Part shown: piece by piece, positions 25,621 through 38,300 of the stretch
How positions within the stretch are numbered: the stretch's first letter is position 1
How the letters are laid out: every line of letters starts with the position of its first letter
Origin: Seriola aureovittata
Taxonomy: Eukaryota; Chordata; Actinopteri; Carangiformes; Carangidae
Reading direction: 5' to 3'
Length of the DNA stretch: 64,000 nt
NCBI RefSeq assembly: GCF_021018895.1
Contig: NC_079376.1
Location: forward strand, 11,151,001 to 11,215,000
Notes under the pieces: generated by a model
Told to the model about the DNA's origin: nothing
Databases searched by the model: none
What the model saw: the letters and a program-made list of their open reading frames with translations, nothing else
Position numbers and translations under genes: made by a program

Positions 25621-27747
25621 AATCATCGTGAAGACATGACTGGTCACATTGGTTTGTGTTTTATGTGATTGTACTTGTCATCTCTCTGAAAATGACTTGA
25701 TTTTAACCGTTTTATAATTGTGCAGTCATTACATAACATTTATTTGCTCAAGGTCATGATTAATGCCCAATTTGCTCTAGGCTACCTGAGCTACAGCAGC
25801 GGCATCTGACAACAGAGAAAGAAAAATATTTCAGTAAGTTAATTAAACTTGCCAAATATGCTTTTGAAGAAGCATTATGTCTGCCTGGATTCCACTGCAT
25901 TAAATTCCCTATGTATTTGCTGATGTAAATTAGTTGAACATGAATGTAATTTTTCAGAGACTCGGTTGGCTGTGTATATTGTAAACACAATAATACAACA
26001 CAGAGTGAGTTGGATGTGATAGAAAATGAGCTTCTTAGCATTATTAGCAAGCAAACCAGCCATGTTCCTCAAAGTTGCATCACATGTCAATTATAGGGTA
26101 CAGTATTTTAGTGTTTTCACAAAATGCTCTCTCTCCCCTTTGTTGTGGTTGGTGGTTTTGGCCACCAAAACTGTGCTTTTGGCCCCTCCAAAGCAGATAC
26201 TGCAATTTTATGGCGCCAGTATCCCTACACTCACCTTCTCTCTTTTCTCCCTGATCACCACCATCTTCAACACTTTGTCCACAGTGGAGTCAGAAGTGCA
26301 GAAGTAGCCACTCTTTGTGTATACCACAGTGGGATCACTGGTGTCACTGTTCACACATTCAGGTTCACGTGACACTGACCTGTGGGTGACAGGAGAGCTC
26401 AATTCTCTGGAGGGTTAGGTGTTGCCAAGGCTGCTGAAAGCATCACCAGTGAGGTCATACTGTGAGGCATGCAACATTCAATGGATTTACTTTGATGATT
26501 CAGACTGAAAAAGCCTGACAGTCCACAGTGACACAATGGCCTGTAATCTATTTATTTAAGATTAAAGTCTGTCAGCCTTTGACAGTATCAAAGAGACACA
26601 GCGTTCATGAATTTAGAGAGAGGACAAATAAAACTGTATTATCTGTAACAAACATAATCATGTAAACAATTATCAACCAGAGTGCGATGATGGTATAATA
26701 GATGTATTATCCATATGTTTATCATCGGGCCTGTGTCTGATTATTGCTGCTATGGTCCAGTGGGCATGTTAGAGCGTATGCTCTGAGGGAGTGCAAGCTA
26801 TGCCTTCCAATATCAGCTGGCCTCAAAGCTGCTTCTATAATGCATGAAGATCAATACGCTGTGGCTTTGTGAGTGAGGCCTTGCAACTCTGTGCCCATAT
26901 CAAGTATTCCCGTCGACTGCCCCGCCGTTTGAAGGGATCTATGCCTTTGGATTTATCAGGGCTCTGGGGATAGCAGACTAATGTCTGGATATCCGAACTG
27001 CTATTGTTTGGGAAAAAAAACATAAAGCTAGTAGTGCTGTGTTTGGGGTAAATCTGACATTTGCAGTTTTATGACAGTATTTGATGACAGAGATTAGTAC
27101 TAAAGGAGCATTTCAACAATAATCCAATTCTGTTTTGTCCAAGCTTTATGTTCAACTGATTTGCCATTAAAGGATGTTATTGATGTATTTATTGTACTAT
27201 GAGACTTTTTTGTACGTATAACAAATTCTGATAATTACATAGCCAGACGTGCTTCTGCAGCTATTGCTGTAAGTGCTAAGTTGAAGAATATTTTTCATCA
27301 GTAAGCATGGCACTAGAACCAGTCATATTCAGTCAAATCTGCTTCTCTCACAGTCTCCAAAAGCAGTGCGCCGCCTACCCAGGCGCAATGACAGTTTTGT
27401 ATTACACAAATACAGTCCAGGTTGAGTGTGGATTACTTCAAGGTACCCTGTGGATTTTTCATTTTGAAGAAACATGGTTCTTTTTACATTTTACATTTCT
27501 CACCAAAATGCATTTTGTGTATCCCTTAAACCCAACAAAACTTTTTTGTGAAGCCTCTTGCCAAATTATTAAAATTTTTTTTTTTTTTTTTTTTTTTAAC
27601 AACACATTACCTCATCAAAACATTCCTCTGCATCACCACTAGTGGTCAGACACTCCACAGGGTACCTTTAAGTGATTAAAAAGGTAATATTTATTCAGAC
27701 AGTGGCTTATTTATTCATTCAATTGTATTTCATATTTTCACTTTTTC
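25621..27747. other. Non-coding flank, no gene seen
   Basis: Unique-looking sequence with a T22 run at about 27577-27598. No family recognised in the frames present (up to 111 codons). Confidence 0.55.
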
Positions 27748-27944
27748 CAGTTCAGGGTCAACGGCTAGAGCTTATTCCAGGATGCACTGGGCAGAAGGCG
27801 AGCAAACAGAGTGGCCCTGCATATTGAGACGAATCAGGTAACGCATTTGCACACTTGGCGCACATGCAAACTCCAAACAGAGACACCTGGCTTCAAACTT
27901 AAGCTGTTGTGGCCATGTGACGACCACTGTGCTACTGTTCTGCC
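27748..27944 (-). mobile_element. tRNA-derived SINE, internally deleted
   Basis: On the - strand it starts GGCAGAACAGTAGCACAGTGG (27944 downwards), with a box-A-like TAGCACAGTGG, a box-B-like AGTTTGAAGCCAGG (27887-27900) and then TTTGGAGTTTGCATGTGCGC. The far end carries TTCAGGGTCAACGGCTAGAG in + orientation, the block typical of this SINE's 3' tail. The usual middle part of a full-length copy is missing, leaving about 200 bp. Pol III promoter boxes are degenerate, so it is probably silent. Confidence 0.65.
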
Positions 27945-30681
27945 AAAGAATTTCTATCACTATCCAAACATACATAAAAAGGGTTTTGCTGATTATGGAG
28001 AGGATCTGTGCATGCACCTCCACTGGTCAAAGCCACAATGACATTAAATACCTGAAGTTGTACTAAGATACTGTTTCAGTAAAAGGATGCAAAAGCATGA
28101 TTTGCAAAATTAAAATTGTGTTACATTGACTTGAACTGCATCTATTGATATTATCCTCTAGTTGATTTGTTACCTATCTTTTGGGTTTATGAAGTACAGA
28201 GATTTCTCCCATGACCCCCAGGTTGGGACTTAATGCTCTCCCATGCCCCCCCTGTCCAATTTTCCCAATCTCACTTTCATTGTGAAGCACAAACTTGCCA
28301 AGAACAGACCCCAGTTGCAAGTTTGGTTGTGAAACATTGTTTATGTTTGAATCTCTAATATATTAAACTGACTTTTAATTATTAACACACATGAAATGTT
28401 TTTGTTTTTCATTTCTGTTTGAGGACTCACACCCCTTTGTGTTTGGTTTAAACTTTTATTGAGCACCAGATTCCTTTTGTTTTTGATCAGGTGCCACTAA
28501 ATGTATTGTTTGACAATATATTGTTTCTCAAGCAAAAGTGATAGACTGTAACACTTGTGACATATTCAGGCCCTTAAGAAATTGATAAAATATCCTGTTG
28601 GGAAGACTAAATTATCTGTTGATGTTATTGGGACTTAATTGAACTTTATGATTTCTAAGGGTATAACTCCTCGAGGTAAATTACATTTTTCACTAGGAAA
28701 CATAGACTTTATATTGTTGGAATTAATATTAAGAAAATATGTAACATAGTTGGAAAACCACACATACAACGATCCTGATTTGCTTTTGCAATTGATAATA
28801 TTTTTCCTTGCACACTTTGTGTGACTTTCACAACCTGATGAACAGTTAAACCCAACAAGCCCCTGGCTGCTCTCCCTACAGCCTAATGGCCTACTCTAAT
28901 GGCTGTTTGTCTTGTTTCATGGTAATTGGGGGGCAACTGACTCTGCAGCAAAGTCTCTGCTATCCTTTTCCTGCTGAGATTCTTCTGCTAGTCCCCTCTG
29001 GGTCCTCTGCTTTGTAGGTACCGGTTTCTGCTCTAATGATATCATAATTGCTGTTTTCCCTCACAGTGGACAATGGTTGCCAAGTTTGAAGGTGGCCCAG
29101 AAAATGAGCTGGAGATCAAACCAGGGACACCATGATGATGAAGACGCAGTGTAGATGTAGAAAAAAAAAAAAGAGACGCATTCATCAAAGCATTGGACAT
29201 TTTGGCCCCCTTTCGATCCTGTTGCTTATATTTCCCCCTTCATTCTTTCCATACCTGCCGAACCACCTCGTTATACATGATACATCATTAGTGGTGGAAA
29301 ATGCAAATGAACCTTCACTGTGTAAGTCAATTTGGACGCTATGTGTGTGTCCTTGAAATGGCTGTAAGAAACTGAGATATTAATTTGACCCATGCGGTGA
29401 CCGATATACACACTTACACATATGTTCATACATAAACACACAGAATCTAACAGACTGTCCAACCAAAAAAACAACAACATTTCATATTTCACAAATCATT
29501 TTTGCAAGGCTCGTTTCCACACTTCACAAAGATCAGCTCCCTTCCTTGCCGCACACTCACAGGAGTGAGGTAGTGCAGTGCTGTTTGAACAATCATTTCT
29601 CAGTCCAGCTGAATTCATGCTGACGCTCCAGTTTGCTCAGTTTGCTTTCTGAAAACTCCCCTCTTCCTCTTTTTAATCCTCTAAGGGGAAGCAGAGAGAG
29701 GGGGAGAGAGAGAGAGAGAGACCAGCAGTGAATGCTGACGGGGACATAACTTGCCTTCCCTGCATACCTTGTTTACAGTCTCCCTCCTTGCTGCTACACC
29801 CTCCTCTCTCAATGGAGCCATAAAAAACAAATAGGGGCTTTTAGAGAAATTGCCTGTGCACTGAAGATTAATAACAGTTGCACCAGTTCACCCAAGAAAG
29901 TCTCCAGAGGCAAAAACGATATTGGAAGATTAAAAGTGCCACATTCCTAAATTGGAATGATTCAGTGCTCAGGCTGCTCTCTAACCAGCTTATTGAGAGT
30001 CAAGGCCTTGGTCTACCTGCCAGACAAAGAGCATCATTAAGTATTTACTTGTGGATAAGGATTCGCTGCATGCGTATAATGATGAGCGGAGAGTGTGATC
30101 GATTTGCTGTGTCTCAGATGAAAGTGTGGTGGCCTATAGCTTTGGCAGGAGCAGACAAAAAGACAGGTCATCCAGTGTGAATTAGGTCATCTTTTCACTG
30201 CTTGTAGGCCATTAGTCTAACTCTTTACTTCCAGTTGGCAGAAGTAAAGGGAGCACCAATTTCACCCATTACTGTCATTGAACAAAAGAGTAAGGTGCAG
30301 TTCAATTCTTATGGCCTGCTATTGGACCTTCATTATAGCTGCTCACCTTTGCAAACAAAGACCATATAGCCTAGCCTATAAACTACTCTGATCTCATGAT
30401 AATTAAGAAGATTAGGTAGCAGGATTAAGATATAATAAATCATTAGAGGCATCTAAACCCCTCTGGAAAAGTAAAAAAAAAAGCCAAAAGAAAATAAAAA
30501 AATGAAAGTAATATGTAATATTACTATCTTTACAATAATTTGATGTATGACTTTTTAATAAGGGCAAATGAAATAAAAACTACAACCTACTTAATGCTTA
30601 TTGTGAACACCCAGGCATCCTCTCCTGATTAGCCACGACACTTGGCTCTGCATATTTTCAGCAGTGCCCTGGCTTTTCTGT
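27945..30681. other. Non-coding 5' flank of PACRG, no gene seen
   Basis: Holds short GA-rich (29696-29720) and A-rich (29161-29171, 30474-30490) runs. I searched the - strand here for the short first exon expected of a divergent parkin gene (ATG-ATN-G then GT) and did not find it. No other gene recognised. Confidence 0.55.
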
Positions 30682-30701
30682 GGTAACAAGGAGAAACACA
30701 C

Positions 30702-30715
30702 GTCTCCGTGGCAAC
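30702..30715 (+). promoter_or_regulatory. X-box (RFX site) 1
   Basis: GTCTCC-GT-GGCAAC fits the 14-bp X-box pattern GTHNYY-NN-RRNAAC with both half-sites intact. It lies 156-169 bp upstream of the PACRG start codon, a normal distance for a ciliary X-box. Binding by RFX2/RFX3-type factors is inferred from motif and gene context. Confidence 0.7.
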
Positions 30716-30735
30716 CAGACCAAAGCGTCTCTGCA

Positions 30736-30748
30736 GTTGCATAGCAAC
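30736..30748 (+). promoter_or_regulatory. X-box-like inverted repeat 2
   Basis: GTTGC-ATA-GCAAC is a perfect inverted repeat with a 3-bp spacer, close to the palindromic vertebrate X-box GTTGCCATGGCAAC but one base shorter. Its centre is about 34 bp from the first X-box, roughly three helical turns, so two RFX dimers could sit on the same face of the DNA (inference). Confidence 0.6.
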
Positions 30749-30804
30749 CACTACAAAAAACAACGGTCGACACGTTTTGAGAGCCACACAAATACTAATT
30801 AGTT

Positions 30805-30816
30805 AGCAACGTTGCT
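30805..30816 (+). promoter_or_regulatory. Everted RFX half-site palindrome
   Basis: AGCAACGTTGCT is a perfect 12-bp palindrome made of two X-box half-sites pointing outwards, with a CpG at its centre, 55-66 bp before the start codon. Everted orientation is not the classic X-box, so function is uncertain. Confidence 0.4.
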
Positions 30817-30870
30817 TTTCATTTTCGTTTTGGACTCGCTACATCATTTGAGAAGACTAGACCTGTAGAT

Positions 30871-30939
30871 ATGTTGAAGAACAAGACGGAGCTAAAAACA
30901 CAAGGCTTCACCGTGAAGGCCACTATGAAGAACTCCGTG
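30871..30939 (+). CDS. pacrg: PACRG coding exon 1 (start codon to first donor)
   Basis: First coding exon of parkin co-regulated gene, a small helical-repeat protein. It sits at the inner junction of ciliary doublet microtubules, next to CFAP20, and is needed for motile cilia and sperm flagella. Seen: 23 codons; from residue 12 they read GFTVKATMKNSV, nearly identical to human PACRG (EGFTVKAMMKNSVV). The start is the first in-frame ATG; upstream the frame meets a TAA at 30796-30798 with no other ATG between, and position -3 is a purine. The exon ends on a codon boundary at a consensus donor (gtgagt, 30940-30945). The 11 residues before GFTVKA are shorter than the human leader and do not resemble it, as expected for the least conserved part of the protein. 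The exon lies just downstream of an X-box-bearing, CpG-richer promoter. Known: family and ciliary role. Inferred: exact start. An additional upstream non-coding or alternative exon cannot be excluded. Confidence 0.9.
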
Positions 30940-31576
30940 GTGAGTAAAGTCATTTGACCTTGTTAACGTTAGCTGGCGTTCCGTTAACGTTAATTTTACC
31001 TAGCACCGTACAACAACCTATTCACTGTTTATCATTTGTTAATGGGGAGTTTGTGACGAAATGTACTGTGTTGTTGTTTTGGGGAGGATGCTTATTCAGC
31101 ATAAGGTAATCCAGGTTATCACAGCGGACTGCATCATTTCTGCCAGGGAGCTCTGGCTATCTAACTTTGCACAGAGTTTTGATTTCATTCACTGACCGTG
31201 TTTTTCACTGTTAAAAATATCTGTCTCGGGCAAAAATTGTTTTTTAGTGTCGGATGTACAGAGTGAGGTTGAGTTGTGCTTTGTGTGGTACATAATCACT
31301 GACAGTCTTGACTCCCACATGCTGCGATCAACTATCTAGGTGACGTTTACAACTGATGGATAAGGAAGGAAGGAGGGAGGGGGCAGCCTCTTACGTGCCG
31401 ACTTAAATTATCCTCATACCGTCATCTTTTCCGTTTTTCGTTTCTTTGTTGTTATTGAGCAGATCTTTCTGCTCTTTCTATACAGAAAAATAGTCAAGAG
31501 AGGTGGGGTAGCAGTGGAAAAAGAAAAACAGTATGCCTGAACATATTCCCTCCAACCATCCTTTTGCTGGCCCTGT

Positions 31577-31578
<2 letters not shown>

Positions 31579-31640
<62 letters not shown>
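31579..31640. repeat. (TG)n microsatellite in PACRG intron 1
   Basis: Thirty-one perfect TG units, about 640 bp downstream of the exon 1 donor. Confidence 0.97.
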
Positions 31641-31645
<5 letters not shown>

Positions 31646-32235
31646 CTCTTTCACTGAGACAAGCTTGGGTGGATTTCACACAAGTGTGGGGGTTTGGGAA
31701 CTCTGAAATTATCCAATAACTTTTATGGGCCAAAATTACACTGTTAGAACCCATTCCAAAGCTATAACACAATGATTAGACACTATGAAAATCTGCGGCC
31801 CTATGCTAAGAAAAATGCAAATGACACATTAACATGAAAGGGGAATGTTTTATTGACTAGCATGCTTGTGGGGTGGTTGGCATTGTTTGCAGCACATGTT
31901 TAGAGTATTTATCTATTTTACAAGCTTACAGATTTGTATTTGTTTGCCTAGCCACCAAAGCTTTTATGTATTCTGAAGAAACTTTTGTGCACTTACTTTT
32001 GTACTGGTGTCCCTTGTCTTACTGTGGGACAAACAAATAGAACTTTCCTGGACCTTGATTACTTGGATGTTGGACCTTCAGTGTAGTTAAACCAACAAGT
32101 TCTCCAACCTTAATGACCATATAGGTCATTTGTCCCTACCTTTTGATATGACTCAGGAGCAAATCAGCAGCAGGTGTACCAGAACTTCATCTTTACGGTA
32201 GGAGTTCACCAACAATGGCTGTACTGCTGTGGAAC

Positions 32236-32370
32236 AGTCATGGTTTGGTTAGGTTCAGGGACAATAACTACTTAGTTAGGTGTAGGAAAACACTGTGAGT
32301 TGGATTAAAATAAGTACTTCTATAAGGTTAGATGACCTTTTTTGTTATGGTTATAATGTTATAAGGTTGT
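32236..32370 (+). repeat. Degenerate fish dispersed repeat (GGTTAGGTTYAGG type)
   Basis: Contains CATGGTTTGGTTAGGTTCAG, ACTACTTAGTTAGGTGTAGG and GGATTAAAATAAGTACTTCT in tandem order, which I recognise as a recurrent teleost repeat pattern. It is non-coding. A similar but inverted word (CCCTAACC) occurs at 3833-3855. Confidence 0.45.
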
Positions 32371-35149
32371 AGAACAGTCATGGATAAATGATAAACATTG
32401 ATACCAGTTTCACTCAGGAAACAAACACCACCCACCCCAACCTCCTCCTCCTAATGCAGACTTTGATGCTCCATATACCATTTCACCTAAATTCCAACTT
32501 TGCTCCCATCATAGTTACCACAGCCGCTAGAGGTCGCGTAACAATAAACTGTGACTATGTGTGTAATGAACTGCTTGCACAGATGACCTGTAGTGTAGTT
32601 TTTTTACAGGAGGACAGTCTCTGTTAAACTGTGTTGAAAGAGTAGACTCATTTCCAAAGACAGTCAAGTCAGGTCCGCCTCTCTCTCATTTACTGCAAAT
32701 GAAGATGGATCAGGAAAGTGTAATAGGTTTGTATAGCAGAGGATGTTAGTCTTTATTGAACTGTATGGATTAGTCAAAAAAACTAGCTTTTGTATGGCCA
32801 AAATAATAGATTATTAGAAATCTGGACTAGTTTTATCTGGGTTAGGTCATCTGTACACTCTTGTCTGTCTCTTGTCTGAGTTACAACTTTGTTGTTACGG
32901 TGGACCATATTTTTGTGTATTTGCAGAATTGAGGAATGGACTAACTTTACATGATTAGTGGGTGTACACATGATCTCATAAAAATGGGATGATGTGTGAA
33001 TTTGCTGATTTTGTTTGCCACCAAAGGCCACTGAAAGTTGCACATGTAGCCTCCCACTGTGTTCTGGCAGACATGGTGGGCCATAGCAACTATGATGATA
33101 GATTGTAAGCGACTGAAGAAAACAAGCCTCCCATGAGTGGATTTACAAAAGCATCTTCTATTTGGCATGCATAAATCAAAGCTTATAATTGCCTTGTGTG
33201 AGGTTATGTACAAGTAAAATGTGCCATTCCACTTTTTTTTTTAAACACAGGTTTCTGTGTTAATTATAGTCTTTCTCTACTGTTGATATTGTCTTGCACT
33301 AGTTCAGCTCATTGTGCATGAATAAGTTATGAAAGTTGTCAGCCTTATTTCAGGCTGAGCAGTTATTCACTAGCAATTTCAGTTGAAGTTTTCCACCTTT
33401 TGTCATCAAAAAGACTGCTGTCTTCAGTTCATGTGAGGAGGAGAGTTCTGTTGTGCTTCTCTCTGGTTTTGCAGTCGGCAGAATCATATACGTATAAGGA
33501 ACACAATATGTGATGCCTCACATATTAGCTCTTCTTGTTTTTAATTCTTACTTGGCACTTTACACAGACGCAGTTGTGGCTGGTGAGCAACAAAGCATGT
33601 CCCAGACAGTCATATTTCTTAAATTGACAGATAGAGGCATTCTTTTACTTTCACTTGCCTGATCTCTCTGGCAATTATCCCCAACCTATTTTTTAGAGAC
33701 AACACCAAGCTCTTCATTATAACTTCTGTCTGTAAAGGTGAAGACAGGTGGCTTTCAATATAAGACATTTTTATTTTTCAGTATTTCCAAACCAGGTCTA
33801 CATGAATACTTAGCAACATGTCATTTTCTGTTTTTGTCAGGCATATGGTAAAATCTTCTTTTTATTCAGGATTTTTGTGTTTGGTTTTGAAATGACAAAT
33901 GAGAGCACTGAATCAGAAGTTGATGCATCCATGGTCAGCAATAATTTAATAAATGAATTTGAGGAAAGTGCCAGTTTAATATTTTCTGTCAGCAAGTCCG
34001 TGGCTCTCACTTCTATATCTTCTCTACTTCTAAAATGTTGACTGTCCAGTCTTCGGTACTTTGATACAAACAATTTAACTAGGTCTTCCTCTCTGAGCCA
34101 CTAAGTTTTTTGCAGACAGCTATTGCCTTGTTTCGTTCATACTGCACTTTAAAGAAGTGGCTCTATGTGATAAATAGAAGTGGAAGAGCTGCACAGTTCT
34201 GATGACAACAGTAAATACTTGAAATTGGAACTGCAGCTCTCTTTTTTTCTGTGGCAGGGACTGCCTTGAGATGCAAAAGAGGCAGTCAAGCTATCATTGA
34301 CTTCCTCCTCCTTTTTTGAAGGTCATAAACAAATCCCCTGTCAAGAGCCTTCACGAGAAGGCTCCTGCAAAGCCCTTTAATATTCACCATCTCCCCAGAG
34401 GATCTGCTACGTCTTGAACATGAATGATACTCCCCCATTGCTATACCACTGGCTCAATCCTCAACAAAAACCATTACATTTTTCAGAGGCTTGCTTGTGT
34501 CTGTTGCCTTCTGTTTTTCCTCCTCCCCTGTGATCACTGACATATCGCTCCAGAGAGGGCAGCTTTGCGGAGAGCTGTGATTTGTAGGTAACGACAAGGC
34601 CATTTCAAGCCTTGAAAGGGTATGGGGACTTGAAGCATAGGCTTATTATGCTTTAAAGTATTTGTGGTCATAGAAATTGAATCAATAGCGCAGGCCCCTG
34701 AATCTCACCCCCACCCCCTTTTTTCTAGTGATTCATTCCCAAGCATTTAAAGAGAAAAAAAAGAGATGTACTTAATATTCTGGTGGGAGGTCGTCACCTT
34801 GTGTTTCAGACAGAGAGGGGAACAAAGCCGTTATTTTATGTGTCAGAGGCTTATTCCAGCTAGGTGACAAAAATTACAGGGCTTTGGGGAGAGAGTGCAA
34901 ACACCTGTACTGTGCTCTGTGACATGAATGGACATGAACCCACTTACTGTACATGTGAACGTTGAAGCTGACACAGATAAAGGAAAAAAGATATGGCTTT
35001 TCATGTGTTATGAGTTAGGAATGAGCAATATGGATAAGAATGTCTATCATGGTGTATGTTTGGCTAATCCAGCAAATTAAATACCCAACAAATTAAAATA
35101 CTTAAAAAACTACTGCATATTTAAAAGTAATTTCAAATAGTAGTGAACC

Positions 35150-35300
35150 GATGTGCACCAAACCCATAAAGTTTTGGGGCAGATCTGTATCATTTATTAT
35201 GAATTTGACTTTTTTTTTTCTCTGAAGTCTGGTGTACGTTGTTTGTTGACTTTGGCCTTGGCAGAGGTCCGCGCTCTCTGAGTGCCCTTCTTATAGGTAG
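35150..35300. repeat. Dispersed repeat fragment (GCAGAGGTCCGCGCTCTCTG type)
   Basis: TTGACTTTGGCCTTGGCAGA followed by GGTCCGCGCTCTCTGAGTGC, preceded by GATGTGCACCAAACCCATAA. This phrase order is one I associate with a common fish interspersed repeat. Extent is approximate. Confidence 0.4.
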
Positions 35301-38300
35301 AGTATTTAGCTTATTCCTAGCCTGATAATCAAGGTAGTTATCATAGTTAGCTATGCAGTTTTTAGTTATTCCTCCTAGAAAAATCTGATTTGTGCACAAT
35401 TTTTCTGGGTTGACAAGCTGGAAACAGCTGTCTGTGGCACAACACACTCTCTGTTTAAACACCTACGTAAGTAAAAACATTTTGTCAATGACTATTGAGC
35501 TCACTTGGGATCCATCACGTAGATAGGGTACAATTGATTTATAGACTCCTGAAGATGTGTAATATGTGAACATAGATTCTCATCATGCCCTGTAATTGAT
35601 TTTTGTGGTCTGTAATTTGTTGGATGTTGCTGTAACACATCCTGTAATGTTTCCTCTTTTTGCATACCTCTTCTATGCTTTAACATTTTAAAGACTGTAT
35701 CTGAAAATATTTTCAAGGTCTTAAGTTTCATTAATTCCCTTTCTTCAGGAAATGCTCTTTCATGAGAAGACAGAACGAAATGATGAAAGTCCTAAATGTC
35801 TCTACATTGCTGTGTCCCACACTACATACACTGTACATCACAACACACACCCAAAAACATGGACATGATCCTCTTTAAGACACCGTATTGCACGGTTCAC
35901 CTCATAGGGCAAATCAATACAAACTACACCTGATCCCAACCTCAACTTTCTTGTGGTGAGGGTCTGCAGATTGTTGAACCGATAGACTGCTTTCATAACA
36001 TGCACACTGCATTTACTGTTTGCTTGGCCTCTAGGATAAAAATTGAGCTGGCAAACAGTGTCCCCAAGTTTTCTACAACCCTCCCCACAACCCACCAACC
36101 CCTTTCTCCAGGGCCCACCGTCATCCTTGGCTCACCTTACTAACCCCGGGGGACAGATGGAGACTCCATGCTAGCAATCGTGACCTCCATATCTTATTCT
36201 TTTCTTCCCCCAAAGCATCATCATTATATACCTGAGCAGATGTCTTGGCCCCCTATGCTTCTTGCGTCTCTGTCTTTATCTGCCTCTCTCTTGCTCTCTC
36301 CCTCTCTCTCTTTTTCTTTCTCTGCAGAACCTTTATTCAGCCAGCAGGTCCCTGAAGATGAAAACATTTTACACTTAAACAATAAAACCAAATCAATAAA
36401 GAAAAAACAACAAAATGATAAGAGGTAACAGTAGTAGATGAACTTTGGTTTAATTGTATTGTACAATAGTAGATCTGCTTTGGTTGGTAGTTTAGAGGCA
36501 GTTTGTTAAGATTGTGCCAGAGATGTTGATTTACATCTCAGCTATTTGCCTTTGAGGCTCTAACCCCTGTGTGTCATCTTAATAAACAAAGCCATCTGAA
36601 CAAATTAAACAAGTGACAGTTTAGAATTGATCCTTGATTAGGGTTTAAATGAGTCTTGAATTTCACTGCAACCTGATTAAATTTAATCTTACTTTAAATT
36701 GCAATCTAAACTTAGTTAAAATGCTGTCTTAAATTTAATTTGGTTTAGAATTAATCCAGATTTAACAGTTTGTCTAATAGCCTGATGTATATCACTTAAA
36801 GCTTGATTTAAAATGATTAAATCCCTTTTCTAGCAATTGAAACACCATATAGTGGAGAAAACATCAGAAACAGAACAGAATCACAGATAAAAAAGGCTAC
36901 AAGTTTTAGATAAAAAATAAGCTCATTGTCAGTTATATGGATAGCAGGCAGTTATTGACCACGATTGAATCCTTGAAAGCTTTTATGGAGATGAATCTGT
37001 CTATTTATTATTTTCACTCGCACTCAAAATCATTCTTCCTCATCACTCCAAACACATTTACCTGAAACAAGAACTCATAATGTTCCCAGCGTGATACATA
37101 AATTGGCCATGAAGCCGGCTTGGGTGTTTTGTTTCTGTGTTGTATGAAGCATGCCTATGCAAGTAATAGCAAATTGAGCAAATTTCTGCGGTTGGATGCT
37201 ATGCTGTAGTTTCCCTCACCTGTCTGCTTGCCTGCCTCACTTGAACTGTCTCATGGAGGTGTTTTCTAAACCAGTGGTGCTTGTGGGCACATGCACCCTC
37301 GCAAACACTAAAACAATTTTTCTGCATCCCTCTTTCCTTCCTTCTGCTCCTGCACACTCATCTTATCAGCACCAGAAGCCTGTAGTCCATCCCGGTAAGC
37401 AGCTGGGTTTTTTGAAGAAGAGGGAAGAATTGAGTCATGGTAAAACAGGTTAAATTGGCAATGGGCTCTGGAGGCCTGCTGGCGTTTCCATTACTATCGA
37501 TCAACCACGGAGCCTAAAGGCCTTGAGTGGACGGAGCAGTAGCTGACTTGGAAATCTTACAGTTTCCCCATAACTTTTGACTTTGTTGACTTTGCCTGCC
37601 TTGCTTCTTACCTTAAAAGCAGTGGAAAAATAAGACTGACCTAGATGGAAGCACATTTTCAACATTGTTTAAAGATGTTTTTTATCCATGAAATGTTATT
37701 AATTAAAAGTGACCATAAAAGGGAGGTAAAGCCTGTCTGTGAAATGCTATTACTTTTGAGATGTTGCTTTGATCCAGTAGAAAGCGAAATTTGATGTTTG
37801 CATCACATTAAAAAGCTATATTACAACTAAGGATGAATTTGGCAGAACTTAAAGAAGCAGTTTCTGAGCTTCATGCTCTTCTCACCAGGTATCAGCAGAT
37901 AGATTAGGTTAGAATTGATGGCATGCTATCTGAAGTGCAAGACTGCTGAAATGTCTGTGACCTTTTCTGCAGTTGAGGAAAACACCATCTGGAAACTTCA
38001 CTCAGATATGGAGAAGTACTTCCATGGCATTCTATCATGACCTTATAGGAAGTGCTCGGCTGATTATGTCTATTATGTTTGCTTTCCTCAGAGCTTGGTT
38101 GACAATTACACTGGCCTCTCTGTTTGTTATGTTCTCCTTCAAGCCCTTGTAGCTTGCATTCTAATTAGATAGCTTTTAATGGAGAATGTTTATTGCTCCT
38201 TACAGGGCCTCTATTTTCCGCTCTGGAGTTAATTAGCCCTATGTCATGTGATAACCAATGTAGAGGACATTTAGACCTATGCCTCTTCTATGAGCAGTGT

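Larger units (their letters stand above)
30682..30870 (+). promoter_or_regulatory. pacrg: PACRG proximal promoter / 5' UTR with RFX-type motifs
   Basis: The interval directly upstream of the PACRG ATG. It carries four + strand RGNAAC half-sites (30682-30687, 30710-30715, 30743-30748, 30805-30810), two of them in full X-box arrangement. Between about 30700 and 31016 I count 17 CpGs by eye, denser than the surrounding AT-rich DNA. No TATA box is obvious. X-boxes bound by RFX factors are a known hallmark of ciliary-gene promoters, and PACRG is a ciliary gene, so motif and gene agree. The transcription start is not determinable from sequence alone. In mammals the equivalent region is a bidirectional promoter shared with parkin; that is not demonstrated here. 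Confidence 0.7.
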
